Positions 45,880 to 54,948 of a stretch of 64,000 bases of DNA are shown piece by piece. The stretch is taken from the NCBI GenBank assembly GCA_945890485.1, contig CAMDCN010000006.1:124001-188000 (forward strand). The letters are read 5' to 3'. Position 1 is the stretch's first letter. Each line of letters starts with the position of its first letter. The DNA comes from Candidatus Sulfopaludibacter sp. SbA3. GTDB taxonomy: Bacteria; Acidobacteriota; Terriglobia; Bryobacterales; Bryobacteraceae. Both the position numbers and the translations under genes were made by a program. The notes under the pieces are model-generated. The model worked only from the letters and a program-made list of their open reading frames with translations. It made no database searches and was not told the DNA's origin.

Positions 45880-47295
45880 ATGGCGAAACTTGTGACTTCC
45901 AAGCTGCTTCGCACCCTGGCCCTGCTCGCGATCTATTTAGGGATCACCTATCTATGGCCCCCGCCCGCCGGCATTAAGGAAACCGATTGGCGACTGTTCG
46001 CGGTTTTCGTGGCGACAGTGAGCGGCTTGATCCTGCAGCCGCTGCCGGGGGGCGCGGTGGTGCTGATCGGCGTGACGGCCTCGGCGGTGGTGGGCGGGCT
46101 GAGCATCAAAGGCGCGTTGGAGGGCTACTCCGATTCGACGGTGTGGCTGGTGATGGCGGCATTTTTCATCTCCCGCTCCCTGCTGAACACGGGATTGGCG
46201 CGTCGCATCGCGTTGATTTTCGTGCGGGCGTTTGGGTCGACTTCCCTGGGTGTCACGTATGCGTTAGCGCTCAGTGATGTGACGCTGGCGACGATCATTC
46301 CTTCAAACGGCGCACGGTCGGGCGGCGTGACGTTGCCCATTGTCCGGTCGATTGCGGAGCTTTACGGATCCTTGCCGGGAGAGTCCGCGGGGAAGTTGGG
46401 CACCTACCTGATGCTGGCGGTGTACCAGTCGATCTGTGTGAGCGCGGCAATGTTCCTGACCGGTCAGGCCTCGAATCCGCTCGCGGCGCAGATGGCCGGG
46501 CAGCAAGGGTTCCCGATCACGTGGACCAGTTGGTTTATTGCCGGGGCCGTGCCCGGAGCGCTGTCGCTTGCGATCATCCCGCGTGTGGTGATGTGGATGT
46601 CGCCGCCCGCGATCCTGAAGACGCCGGAGGCCCGGGTGTTCGCCTCGTCGGAACTGGCGAAGATGGGCCCCATGTCGACGGCCGAGCGGATTCTGGCACT
46701 GATTTTTGTTGGCGTTTGTGGATTGTGGGCCACGAGCGGTTGGCACAAAATGGACATTACGCTGACGGCGCTGCTGGGCTGCGCGGCGCTACTGCTGACG
46801 GGCGTGTTGAGCTGGGAAGACGTGAAAACGGAGACGGCCGCGTGGGATATCTTCATCTGGTACGGAGGACTGCTGCGTCTGGGCCGGGCATTGAATGACG
46901 GCGGGGTGACGACGGCCTTCGCCAAGAGTATCGGGGCGCAGTTCACTGACTCCGGCTGGGTGCTGCTCTTCATTGTGGCGCTGCTGATCTACTTCTATGC
47001 GCACTACTTCCTGGCCAGCATCACGGCGCACCTGTTGGCGCTGTACCCGCCGTTTCTGGCGCTGCTGATCCTGAAGGGCGCGCCGCTGGGCTTGGTCGTC
47101 TTTGCCTTCGCCTGCTTTACGAACTTCTCGGCCGGGCTGACCAACTATGGAACGACGCCAAGCCCCATGTTCTTCGCCCACGGCTACGCGACGTTTCCAC
47201 TCTGGTGGCGCGTTGGGTTCGTTTGCTCGCTCGTGAACATCGCCATCTGGTCGACGTTCGGTTTCGGCTGGTGGAAGCTGCTCGGGATCTGGTAA
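45880..47295 (+). CDS. DASS-family anion/dicarboxylate symporter (CitT-like)
   Basis: 471 residues with about 12 membrane helices. Family features are the IIPSNGARSGGVTLPI segment, FLTGQASNPLA (the SNT-type anion motif region), and NFSAGLTNYGTTPSPMFFA in the second repeat, all as in the CitT/SodiT1 group that moves malate, oxoglutarate, citrate or tartrate. Start at the ATG at 45880; the frame is open to 45736 but would overlap the divergent gene. Its stop codon directly abuts the stop of the convergent glycosyltransferase gene. Confidence 0.88.
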   Translation: MAKLVTSKLLRTLALLAIYLGITYLWPPPAGIKETDWRLFAVFVATVSGLILQPLPGGAVVLIGVTASAVVGGLSIKGALEGYSDSTVWLVMAAFFISRSLLNTGLARRIALIFVRAFGSTSLGVTYALALSDVTLATIIPSNGARSGGVTLPIVRSIAELYGSLPGESAGKLGTYLMLAVYQSICVSAAMFLTGQASNPLAAQMAGQQGFPITWTSWFIAGAVPGALSLAIIPRVVMWMSPPAILKTPEARVFASSELAKMGPMSTAERILALIFVGVCGLWATSGWHKMDITLTALLGCAALLLTGVLSWEDVKTETAAWDIFIWYGGLLRLGRALNDGGVTTAFAKSIGAQFTDSGWVLLFIVALLIYFYAHYFLASITAHLLALYPPFLALLILKGAPLGLVVFAFACFTNFSAGLTNYGTTPSPMFFAHGYATFPLWWRVGFVCSLVNIAIWSTFGFGWWKLLGIW

Positions 47296-48831
47296 CTAGC
47301 GGGCGGCTTCGAGCTGCACCTGACGGGCGCGTTCAAAGGCCTGCTTGTTCTGATACTCGAACCAGAACTTGCTACCGGCCGCCCAGAAGTAACCTCCCGC
47401 GAAGAGCGAAAGAAACGGGATGGCCAGGAAGTTGTAGGTTTCGATCGAGTACCACATCATCCATACGAAGTAGCTGCCGGCGAGGGTTTCGATATAGGGC
47501 AACGTACCGATTTTGCTCTTGTACTTTTCCTTCGACGCAATCTTGCCGATGCCATACTTCGGCGTCCGGGCGAACGCGGTTTGGTGGCCGACGATGGCCT
47601 CCATGACGGCTTTGGCGTTCGAGAGGGTCAACGCGACACCGGCCATCATCAACCACGGCAGGTATTTGATCGACTTCGTCCATCCCTTGCCGTGCAACTG
47701 GCGCTGGGCGACCAGATAGAACGCCGAGATCGACCAGAAGCTCGCGATCATCAGCGGCAGATCGACGAACACCATCTGCATCCAGCCCATGTAGAAGCGG
47801 CAGATCATGACCGGAAGCATCAGCAGGCTCATAACGATCATGAGCGGGTACGCGATGTTCGGGGTGAGGTGGCAAATGGCTTCGAGCTTGATGCGCCATG
47901 GCTGATCGCTCTTGAGGATCATCGGCAGGAGTTTCTTGGCGCACTGCGTCAGGCCCTTCGACCAGCGGGTCTGTTGCACCTGGAAGCCGTGCATGTCCGT
48001 GGGGAGTTCGCTGGGGCACTCGACTTCAGGCACATAGACGAACTGCCAGCCTTTGAGTTGGGCGCGGTAGGAGAGGTCGGAATCCTCGGTGAGCGTATCG
48101 TGCTGCCAACCGCCGGCGTCTTCGATCATCTCCTTGCGGAGAATGCCGGCCGTACCGTTGAAGTTGAAGAACAGTCCGCCGCCAGCGCGGGCGACGTGTT
48201 CGAGAACGAAGTGGCCATCAAGCAGCATGGTCTGCACTTCGGTGAGTTTGTTGACGCTCTGATTCAGGTAGGTCCAGCGGGTCTGCACGACGCCGACTTT
48301 CGGGTCAGCGAAGTAGTGGATGGTGCGCTGGAGGAAATCGGTGGGAACAACGAAGTCGGCATCGAAAACCGCGACCACGATGCCAGTAGCCGTTTTCAGG
48401 CCTTCCTGCAAAGCGCCGGCCTTGTAGCCATGGCGATTGGTGCGGTGGTGGTATTCGATGGGGTGGCCCATGGCGCGATACTCGGCCACGAGGCGTTCGG
48501 TGAACGGATGGGTCTCGTCGGTGGAATCGTCGAGCACCTGAATCTGCAATTTGTCTTTCGGGTAGTCGATTTTGACAATGGTTTCGACAAGCCGTTCGAC
48601 GACGAAGCGCTCGTTGTAGAGGGGAAGTTGAATCGTAACCGGAGGCAGTTCGTCGAAGCGGTGCGGCGGCGTCGAGAGCAGATTCTTGCGGTGCTTGAAG
48701 TAGCCGCGAATCATCTCGTAGCGGTGCATCCCATAGAAGCTCAGGACGAGCAAAATCGCGAAGTACGGCACGATCAGAAGGTAGTCGAAGAGAGCGAGGG
48801 AGTGGACACCGGCGAAGGTATCGTCGAACAT
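47296..48831 (-). CDS. Family 2 processive-type glycosyltransferase, membrane-bound
   Basis: 511 residues. An N-terminal membrane helix is followed by a GT-A domain: VTIQLPLYNERFVVERLVET, VLDDSTDET, FDADFVVP (metal-binding DxD), TEDSDLSYR (catalytic acid) and QQTRWSKG (QxxRW), then three or four membrane helices. This is the layout of cellulose-synthase-like or glucomannan-synthase-like enzymes. The ATG at 48831 (MFDDTF) is chosen because earlier starts (48894, 48987) would overlap the divergent gene. No PilZ domain is seen. Product unknown. Confidence 0.88.
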   Translation of the reverse strand: MFDDTFAGVHSLALFDYLLIVPYFAILLVLSFYGMHRYEMIRGYFKHRKNLLSTPPHRFDELPPVTIQLPLYNERFVVERLVETIVKIDYPKDKLQIQVLDDSTDETHPFTERLVAEYRAMGHPIEYHHRTNRHGYKAGALQEGLKTATGIVVAVFDADFVVPTDFLQRTIHYFADPKVGVVQTRWTYLNQSVNKLTEVQTMLLDGHFVLEHVARAGGGLFFNFNGTAGILRKEMIEDAGGWQHDTLTEDSDLSYRAQLKGWQFVYVPEVECPSELPTDMHGFQVQQTRWSKGLTQCAKKLLPMILKSDQPWRIKLEAICHLTPNIAYPLMIVMSLLMLPVMICRFYMGWMQMVFVDLPLMIASFWSISAFYLVAQRQLHGKGWTKSIKYLPWLMMAGVALTLSNAKAVMEAIVGHQTAFARTPKYGIGKIASKEKYKSKIGTLPYIETLAGSYFVWMMWYSIETYNFLAIPFLSLFAGGYFWAAGSKFWFEYQNKQAFERARQVQLEAAR

Positions 48832-48892
48832 TTCCCGCTTGAGCTGTTCAAAAGCCGACTGGTTGGTGACGAAAAACGCTATGGTAGTTGGC

Positions 48893-50086
48893 ATGCGCGC
48901 GCTAGGGGTGGGCGGATCGATACTAGGCGTTGGCTTGCTGGCTTTGGTTGGAGCTGCGCAATACCGCAGCAACCCAGTCCCCGCCATTATCCTCTACCTA
49001 TCTATTTCAATAGTATATCTGATCCTTGTAACGTACTTTTCAGGACCTGACCGCCTGCCGTCGGTCCGGTTCGTTTTGGGGTTTGCGCTGCTATTTCGCC
49101 TGGAAGCGTTCTGGATGGCCTCCGTGTTCACCGACGACCTGTATCGCTACCGCTGGGAAGGCCGGTTGCAACTGGCCGGCGGGAACCCATACCAGGAACG
49201 CCCAGGCGACGCCCGTTGGAGCATCCTGCGGGACGAAACGTTTCCGCTGGTGGACGGCAAGGATTTCAAGGCCGTGTACGGCCCGCTGGTGGAGCATCTG
49301 CAAAGGGAGATGGCACGACTATCGGATTCCGTATGGATCTACAAAGTCCCGGCGATCCTGGCGGATTTGGCGCTGCTGCTACTGATCGCACGGTGGCACG
49401 GTGCACGGGCGGCGCTGCTGTATGGGTGGTGCCCATTGGCGGTGGTGGAGTTCGCCGGGATGGGACACAACGACGCACTGCTGATTCTGATGCTGTCGGT
49501 GGCTATGCGCTACCGATCAGGGCTGGCTCTGGGGTTGGCGATTGCCGTCAAGTGGTGGCCCGCGCTTTTGCTGCCTGCGTTTTTTCGAGCCGATCGGAGG
49601 ACCGCCTGGGCGTTACTGGTTCCGATCGTGCTGTTTCTTCCGTATCTCAGCGACATTCGGGAAAATGCCGACTTTGCGAGTGGCTTCCTTGGCGGCTGGT
49701 CTAACAACCCGAGTTTGTTCTGGTTGATTGAGTTAGTGGCGCCGACGCGGGCCGCGGCGAAGTATGTGGTGTTGGGGCTGCTGGCGGTGGTGGCGTTGCT
49801 ACCCCTTCGGTTGGACCAATCGATCCTGACGACTACTCTGGCGATCCTGCTGCTTTCGGCGAATGTCCATCCTTGGTACCTCACTTGGCTTCTGCCGCAC
49901 TGGGCGGTGCTGGCGGCGCCGCCGTTGGCCGTTTGGATGGCGCTGACGCCTCTTCAGTATTGGGCGCTGACCGAATGGCGCACCTCGGGGCGGTGGGTGG
50001 AGCGGGGGCCGTGGAACGGGGTGGTCTACGGTACCGCGGCCGGAGTGCTATTCCTGTGGTGGGTGCGTCGTCGTCGCGTACAATAG
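48893..50086 (+). CDS. GT-C-type polyprenol-phosphate mannosyltransferase-like membrane protein
   Basis: 397 residues with about ten membrane helices. The loop after helix 2 has FTDDLYRYRWEGRLQLAGG with NPYQER, the acidic catalytic motif of GT-C enzymes that use lipid-linked sugars. Starts at 48881 and 48839 are also possible. It diverges from the family 2 glycosyltransferase with a gap of about 60 bases, so the two may serve one glycan. Confidence 0.78.
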   Translation: MRALGVGGSILGVGLLALVGAAQYRSNPVPAIILYLSISIVYLILVTYFSGPDRLPSVRFVLGFALLFRLEAFWMASVFTDDLYRYRWEGRLQLAGGNPYQERPGDARWSILRDETFPLVDGKDFKAVYGPLVEHLQREMARLSDSVWIYKVPAILADLALLLLIARWHGARAALLYGWCPLAVVEFAGMGHNDALLILMLSVAMRYRSGLALGLAIAVKWWPALLLPAFFRADRRTAWALLVPIVLFLPYLSDIRENADFASGFLGGWSNNPSLFWLIELVAPTRAAAKYVVLGLLAVVALLPLRLDQSILTTTLAILLLSANVHPWYLTWLLPHWAVLAAPPLAVWMALTPLQYWALTEWRTSGRWVERGPWNGVVYGTAAGVLFLWWVRRRRVQ

Positions 50087-50106
50087 AGGTTTGGAGTTTT
50101 AGGGCG

Positions 50107-50526
50107 TTGCAAGAGCAGATCCGCGCGGTGGGTAAGATCTTTATCGGTTTTGGCATTTTTGGAGCAGTAGCTTCAGCCGGGATTGTTGCGGCTTTCGGCG
50201 GGCCCTCTGGCTTATTGGCGTTCGATGCCGACGCCAAGCACAATGACCTAACGACGATTCCCCTGGAACGGCTGATTGCGGCGGCCTATATCGCGTTTAG
50301 CTTGGCGATGTCGATTCCGCTGGTTGTAGTGGGGCGGGGAATCCTGCGATGGCAGTTGTGGGCACACACTGGCGGCATACTTACCGCGGCCGCGACGGTG
50401 TTGTTATTTCCATTCGGCACCGCAATCGGCATTTATGCCCTTTGGGTGATGTTACTCCCAGAGACCGAGCCCTTGTTCGTTAACCCACCGGAATCCAGAA
50501 AAAACGCGCCAGTAAGATCGCTGTAA
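50107..50526 (+). CDS. Small membrane protein, function unknown
   Basis: 139 residues with three or four membrane helices (IFIGFGIFGAVASAGIVAAF; LIAAAYIAFSLAMSIPLVVV; TGGILTAAATVLLFPFG; AIGIYALWVMLLP). The start is a TTG at 50107 with GGAG about 11 bases upstream; there is no ATG in a suitable place. It begins 20 bases after the GT-C gene and may share its transcript. The final ALWVMLLPETEPLF pattern is common in small DUF-type membrane proteins. Its last 47 bases overlap the convergent permease gene. Confidence 0.62.
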   Translation: MQEQIRAVGKIFIGFGIFGAVASAGIVAAFGGPSGLLAFDADAKHNDLTTIPLERLIAAAYIAFSLAMSIPLVVVGRGILRWQLWAHTGGILTAAATVLLFPFGTAIGIYALWVMLLPETEPLFVNPPESRKNAPVRSL

Positions 50527-51778
50527 GGACCCAGAGAAACGGGCTGATTTCGCGTGCACGGCCGGCCGCTACGGTCAGGAGCGTATGGGCGATAAGGCCG
50601 AAGGCCAGTCCAGTGGCGATGCTGAAGGTCAGCGGAATGGCGGCCAAGGTAAGAAATGCCGGGATCGCGGCGGGATAGTCGCCCCAGGCGACTTCGCTCG
50701 CGTGGGTCATCATCAGCGCACCAACCAGGATCAGCGCGGGCGCGGTGGCATAAGCTGGAACCGCTCCGAGCCACGGCGCCACAAAAAAGGTACCCAGAAA
50801 CAGAAGCCCGGTGACGATGGCCGTGACGCCGCTGCGCCCTCCCGCGGCTACTCCCGCGGCGCTCTCGATATAGCTGACAACCGTCGAGGTGCCGAGCAGA
50901 GCTCCGCCCATCGTGGCCACGGAATCGGTGACCAGGATGCGGTCGACGCGCGGAATGCGTCCGGAGGAGTCCTGCAGTCCGGCCCGTTTGGAGACGGCGA
51001 GGAGCGTGCCCAGATTGTCGAAGAGGTCGACGAAGAGAAAGGCGAAAATGATCTCGAAAAGCCCCAGCCGGAGGGCGCCGGCGATGTCGAGCTGCCCGGC
51101 GGTGGCGGCTATGGCCGTCAGCGATGCGTCCGGGGCGGGACGGCCGCCCCAACCAGCAAAAAGTGCGGTAGCGACCAAGCCGAACAACATCGCGCCGGGT
51201 ACGCGGCGGACGAGCAATATGGCCGTCAGTAAGAGTCCGGCGAGGGCAGTCGCGGGACCGGGCGAGCGGAGGTCGCCGAGAGCCAGCGCCGTAGCCGGAT
51301 GGGCCACCACAATGCCGGCGTTCTTCAAGCCGATGAACGCGATGAACAGCCCGATGCCGGCGGCGACGGCGGAGTAGAGCGAGGCCGGGACCGCTTCCAC
51401 CAGCCGGCGGCGAAGGCCGGTCAAGGTCAGGAGCAAGAAAATGGCGCCGGAGAGAAACACGGCGCCTAGGGCGGTTTGCCAAGCGATGCCCATGCCTTGA
51501 ACAACGGCATAAGCGAAGTAAGCGTTCAAACCCATGCCAGGCGCCATGGCTAACGGGTAGCGAGCCACGGCGCCCATCAGGATACTAGCCAAGCCGGCGG
51601 CCAGACACGTCGCGGCGGTTACCGCGGCTGCCGGCATGCCGGCTTCAGCCAGAATGGAGGGGTTGACGAAGACGATGTAAGCCATCGTCAGGAAGGTGGT
51701 GCAACCGGCGAGAATCTCGGTGCGCCAGTTGGTTCCTAACCCGGCAAAGGCAAAGTACTCCGCCAACTCTGTTTTCAT
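50480..51778 (-). CDS. NCS2-family purine permease (AzgA-like, guanine/hypoxanthine)
   Basis: 432 residues with 13-14 membrane segments. The N-terminus (GTNWRTEILAGCTTFLTMAY; IVFVNPSIL), the segment PLAMAPGMGLNAYFAY, and VDLFDNLGTLLAVSKRAGLQ with TSTVVSYIESAAGVAAGGRS are those of AzgA-type proton-coupled importers. The ATG follows the stop of the upstream gene with no gap (TAA-ATG), so the permease is translated with a secreted lectin-like gene. Confidence 0.9.
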   Translation of the reverse strand: MKTELAEYFAFAGLGTNWRTEILAGCTTFLTMAYIVFVNPSILAEAGMPAAAVTAATCLAAGLASILMGAVARYPLAMAPGMGLNAYFAYAVVQGMGIAWQTALGAVFLSGAIFLLLTLTGLRRRLVEAVPASLYSAVAAGIGLFIAFIGLKNAGIVVAHPATALALGDLRSPGPATALAGLLLTAILLVRRVPGAMLFGLVATALFAGWGGRPAPDASLTAIAATAGQLDIAGALRLGLFEIIFAFLFVDLFDNLGTLLAVSKRAGLQDSSGRIPRVDRILVTDSVATMGGALLGTSTVVSYIESAAGVAAGGRSGVTAIVTGLLFLGTFFVAPWLGAVPAYATAPALILVGALMMTHASEVAWGDYPAAIPAFLTLAAIPLTFSIATGLAFGLIAHTLLTVAAGRAREISPFLWVLTAILLARFFWIPVG

Positions 51779-52744
51779 TTAGTCGATGCGCAGGGAGCTG
51801 ATGCGGTTGTTCCAAGCGCCGCGGTTGAAGTTACGCATATTCGGGACGTCGCGGGTGATCATCTCCGTGCGGCCGCCGAGGTTCGCCTGATCGGATACCG
51901 TGATGCGGCTGGCGCGGCCAAAGAAGCGGATGGAACTGAAGCTGTTGTTCCAATCGCTGCTCAAACGCTGGCGTTGGTCGCCGGCGACGACGCAGAAGGC
52001 TTCGCCCTTGTACTGGGGCTTGGTGTAGAAGCAGGCGCCGTCGCCATCCATCTTCCACATATTCGCATTCTGGTCGAAGTACTTGGCGTCGCGGTTGCCC
52101 ACACCAGCACCGGGCCGATTGTATTGTTGGTTGTTGGTGTCGTAGCGGCTGTTTCCAGAATTGGGATAATTCTGCTGGTTCTGCTGATTCTGCTGATTCT
52201 GGCGGTCGCGCCGGTTCTGGCGGTTGGGCCGATTGTTATAGCCGGGCTGGTTCTGGGTGTTCGTGTTGTACCCGGCCACACGGCGCAGCGTCCATTGCTG
52301 GTTGATCTCACCGTTCTTGTTGTAGGTGTTGATCTTGACGCCGTTATCTTTCTTGCCGTATGGAATGTCGAGGGCCTTGCCGGAGGCGTTGACGATGATG
52401 ACCGCTCCGTTGTTGCCCGACTCCAAACGCCAACGTTGCGCATCCGAGTTGCTGAGCTGTTGGCCCGCGACCGGTTCCGAGTTGTTCGGACGGGTCTGGG
52501 TCAGCGCATAGCCGTTCATTCCATTACGAATATAGACGAAGCCGCCGCCAGCGTCCTGAATATCCCAAAACTGATTGTCGGTATTGCGGTTCTCGTATTG
52601 GATGATGGTCCGCTGGTCATTTCGATCGAGGTCGAGAACCTTCTGCGAGAGGTTGCTGAGGATCTCGTAGCGGCCGGGACCTTCGTAGCCGTTCTGGGCG
52701 AAAGCCGCAAGCGGCAACAAGAGGGCGATGAGGGTTTTCTTCAT
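51779..52744 (-). CDS. Secreted ricin-type lectin / beta-gamma-crystallin-like protein
   Basis: 321 residues. Signal peptide MKKTLIALLLPLAAFA. The first domain is a ricin-type trefoil with QxW units (NQFWDIQDAGGG; AQRWRLESGNNG; NQQWTLRRV). An Asn/Gln/Arg-rich linker (about 170-225) leads to a beta-gamma-crystallin-like domain (GACFYTKPQYKGEAFCVVAG; NNSFSSIRFFGRASRITVSD; NNRISSLRID). Likely a carbohydrate-binding surface protein. The start at 52744 is fixed by the signal peptide. It lies 30 bases after the S46 peptidase gene and abuts the permease gene. Confidence 0.8.
   Translation of the reverse strand: MKKTLIALLLPLAAFAQNGYEGPGRYEILSNLSQKVLDLDRNDQRTIIQYENRNTDNQFWDIQDAGGGFVYIRNGMNGYALTQTRPNNSEPVAGQQLSNSDAQRWRLESGNNGAVIIVNASGKALDIPYGKKDNGVKINTYNKNGEINQQWTLRRVAGYNTNTQNQPGYNNRPNRQNRRDRQNQQNQQNQQNYPNSGNSRYDTNNQQYNRPGAGVGNRDAKYFDQNANMWKMDGDGACFYTKPQYKGEAFCVVAGDQRQRLSSDWNNSFSSIRFFGRASRITVSDQANLGGRTEMITRDVPNMRNFNRGAWNNRISSLRID
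52170..52205 (-). repeat. Nine-base tandem repeat encoding NQQ units
   Basis: Three copies of a 9-base unit (plus strand TTCTGCTGR, then a degenerate TTCTGGCGG) in the linker of the lectin gene. Copy number may vary between strains. Confidence 0.75.
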
Positions 52745-52774
52745 GGAATGTTTTGCTCCGCGGATAGGATGCAT

Positions 52775-54814
52775 TTACTGGACGCCGAGTTCCTTCAGAA
52801 CGGCATTTGCCCGATAAACTTTGCGGAGCGACTCGATGATACCCTGGCTGGCCACATGGACGGAGCGTTCGCGGGAATCCCGATAGAGGTATTGGTTCGG
52901 GAGGCCTTCGATGTTGCCGTCGAACAGAATGCCAACGATTTCGCCCTTTGTGTTCACCGTAGGGCTGCCGGAGTTGCCGCCGTGGGTGTCGGCGGTGGAG
53001 ACGAAGTTGTACGGAGTCTTTAGTTTCAGCGCCGTCTTGGCTTTGATCCAGGAGGGCGGTAGAGCGAAGGGTTCCACACCCGTGGCGCGCTTGTACAGGC
53101 CACTGAAGTCGGTGGCCCATGGGACGGATTTGCCGGCGGCGTTGGTATAGCCCTTCACGGGCGCGTAGGTCAGGCGGAGGGTGAACGTCGCGTCCGGATA
53201 CTCCTTGTCGCCATAAATAGCGAAGCGGGCTTGGGCGATCCGGGAGGCGCTGGACACCGTTACGGCCTCGACGCGGTCCTCGAAGCGTTTGCGCAATTCC
53301 CGCGCCTTCGGATCGAGGGCTTTGGCGACTTTCATCATCGCGTCGTCAAAAGCGGCGGGGGACTTGCGGATGGCGACATCGGCCAACTTGGAGTTGGTCA
53401 CGTAGTAGGCAGCAGCCGCAATGGGGGTACGCCCGGCCAGGATCTCGACGACGAATGGTTCCGTGGGGCCGAAGGTGGAGACGAGGTTTTCGAAGAAGTT
53501 CGTGAGCGCAAGCTTTTCAAGTGACGGGTAAATCGGCGCCGTGGAATAGAGAGCCTGCTCCTGGGCCGACAGGTTGGCATCGTTCCATTCGCGCAGGCGT
53601 TCGCCATTCGGTTTCGCCTTCTCCGCCTGATAGCGCAGCAGGCCCCTGGCGATGCCGAAGAGTTCGGAGCCGGTGCCGGGGGCGCGTTCGGTGAAGGTGA
53701 ACTGCGTATAGAACGCTTTGTATTCGGAGTAGGCTGCGGCGATCTCGTCCCAGGTTTTGCCGAAGCGGGCCTGCTTGGCGGGGTCGTCAGCGATGGCCTT
53801 GCGGAGACGGTTCTCCTGCTCCTGCTTTAGGCGCATGAGTTCGGGCTCTTTCAGGCCAGCCAGGAAACCGGTGCGCGCCTTGATGCTGTTTTGCAGTCCG
53901 GCGAGGAGGTCGCGGGCAATGCGCTTGTTCTCGGCATCCAGTTCGCCAAACGCCAGGAGCTTTTTGACCAGACGGCCATTGGATTCGAGCGAAAGCGGCA
54001 TGACGACGTCGCGTTGGAACTCGAGTTCGGCCATCGTGGCGAGGCGCTCGGTGCGGCCGGGGTGGCCGGAGACGAAAATGAGTTCGTTATTCTTCGCGCC
54101 AGTTTTGGACCACGGGAGGAAGTTCTTCACTTGGGCGGGTTTACCGTTTTCGTACGCGCGGAAGAGCGTGAAGTCGAGGCAGTAGCGGGGGAACGTGAAG
54201 TTATCGGGATCGCCTCCGAAGGCCGCGATGCCTTCTTCCGGGGCGAAGACGAGCCGCACGTCGGTGTACTTCTTATATTGATAGAGGTCGTATTGGCCGC
54301 CGGAATAGAGCGTGACAACTTCGCAGCGGTTGCCGGAGGCGGCGCTGCAATCCTTTTCGAGGGCGGAAGCGTTGGATCGCCGAATGCGCGCCGCTTCTGC
54401 CGGGGCCGTGGCATCCGTTGTGCCCGCCTTGATCTTATCGGTGACCGTTTCAATCTTCTGCAGGACGTTGACTTCGAGACTCGGGCACGGCTTTTCGTCG
54501 GCCGCGGAGCCGGCGGCGAAGCCATTCTTCATGTAGTCGTTCTCTTTCGAGGAGACCTGATAGATACAGTCCGCGCCGACGTGATGATTTGTGAAAAGCA
54601 ACCCGTTCGGGGAGACAAAGGAGCCGGAGCCGCCGTTGTTAAAACGAACCGAAGCGAGCTGCAGCGTGTTCAAAAACTGGTCGGTGACTGTGAAGCCGAA
54701 CTTCTTCTTCACCTCCTCACGGGGAAACTTGTTGAAGAGCCACATGCCTTCCTCGGCGGTGCCCGGTAGGGCGGCGAAGAGCATAAAAAGCGGAAGAAGC
54801 GGGAGTCGACGCAT
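52775..54814 (-). CDS. S46-family serine peptidase (dipeptidyl-peptidase 7/11-like)
   Basis: About 679 residues, exported (MRRLPLLPLFMLFAALPGTA, then EEGMWLFNKFP, the family opening). The catalytic triad lies in GLLFTNHHVGADC (His), GGDPDNFTFPRYCLDFTLFR (Asp) and THGGNSGSPTVNTKGE (Ser). S46 enzymes remove dipeptides from peptide N-termini in the periplasm. The start may be 54823. It is first in a three-gene minus-strand operon with a lectin-like protein and a purine permease. Confidence 0.93.
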   Translation of the reverse strand: MRRLPLLPLFMLFAALPGTAEEGMWLFNKFPREEVKKKFGFTVTDQFLNTLQLASVRFNNGGSGSFVSPNGLLFTNHHVGADCIYQVSSKENDYMKNGFAAGSAADEKPCPSLEVNVLQKIETVTDKIKAGTTDATAPAEAARIRRSNASALEKDCSAASGNRCEVVTLYSGGQYDLYQYKKYTDVRLVFAPEEGIAAFGGDPDNFTFPRYCLDFTLFRAYENGKPAQVKNFLPWSKTGAKNNELIFVSGHPGRTERLATMAELEFQRDVVMPLSLESNGRLVKKLLAFGELDAENKRIARDLLAGLQNSIKARTGFLAGLKEPELMRLKQEQENRLRKAIADDPAKQARFGKTWDEIAAAYSEYKAFYTQFTFTERAPGTGSELFGIARGLLRYQAEKAKPNGERLREWNDANLSAQEQALYSTAPIYPSLEKLALTNFFENLVSTFGPTEPFVVEILAGRTPIAAAAYYVTNSKLADVAIRKSPAAFDDAMMKVAKALDPKARELRKRFEDRVEAVTVSSASRIAQARFAIYGDKEYPDATFTLRLTYAPVKGYTNAAGKSVPWATDFSGLYKRATGVEPFALPPSWIKAKTALKLKTPYNFVSTADTHGGNSGSPTVNTKGEIVGILFDGNIEGLPNQYLYRDSRERSVHVASQGIIESLRKVYRANAVLKELGVQ

Positions 54815-54948
54815 TAAATCCATTCTTGCATAAGCGGATTTCAAAAATTGTAAACCGCTGAATAGAGTAGAGTTACTAGGATTTTTCGACAGTTCCAAGT
54901 GTACAGGTAGCGCCTGAGTGTGAGATACTCGGGTTTCGGCTTACGGCA

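Noticed and set aside
50527-51778. Purine riboswitch for the AzgA-like permease
   Set aside because: The permease start abuts the coding sequence of the gene before it, leaving no room for a leader.
52170-52205. Short repeats as a possible CRISPR
   Set aside because: Nine-base coding repeats with no spacers; no cas genes in the window.
51779-52744. Lectin/crystallin protein as a secreted toxin
   Set aside because: A ricin fold alone is only a binding module; no toxin catalytic domain or immunity gene is present.
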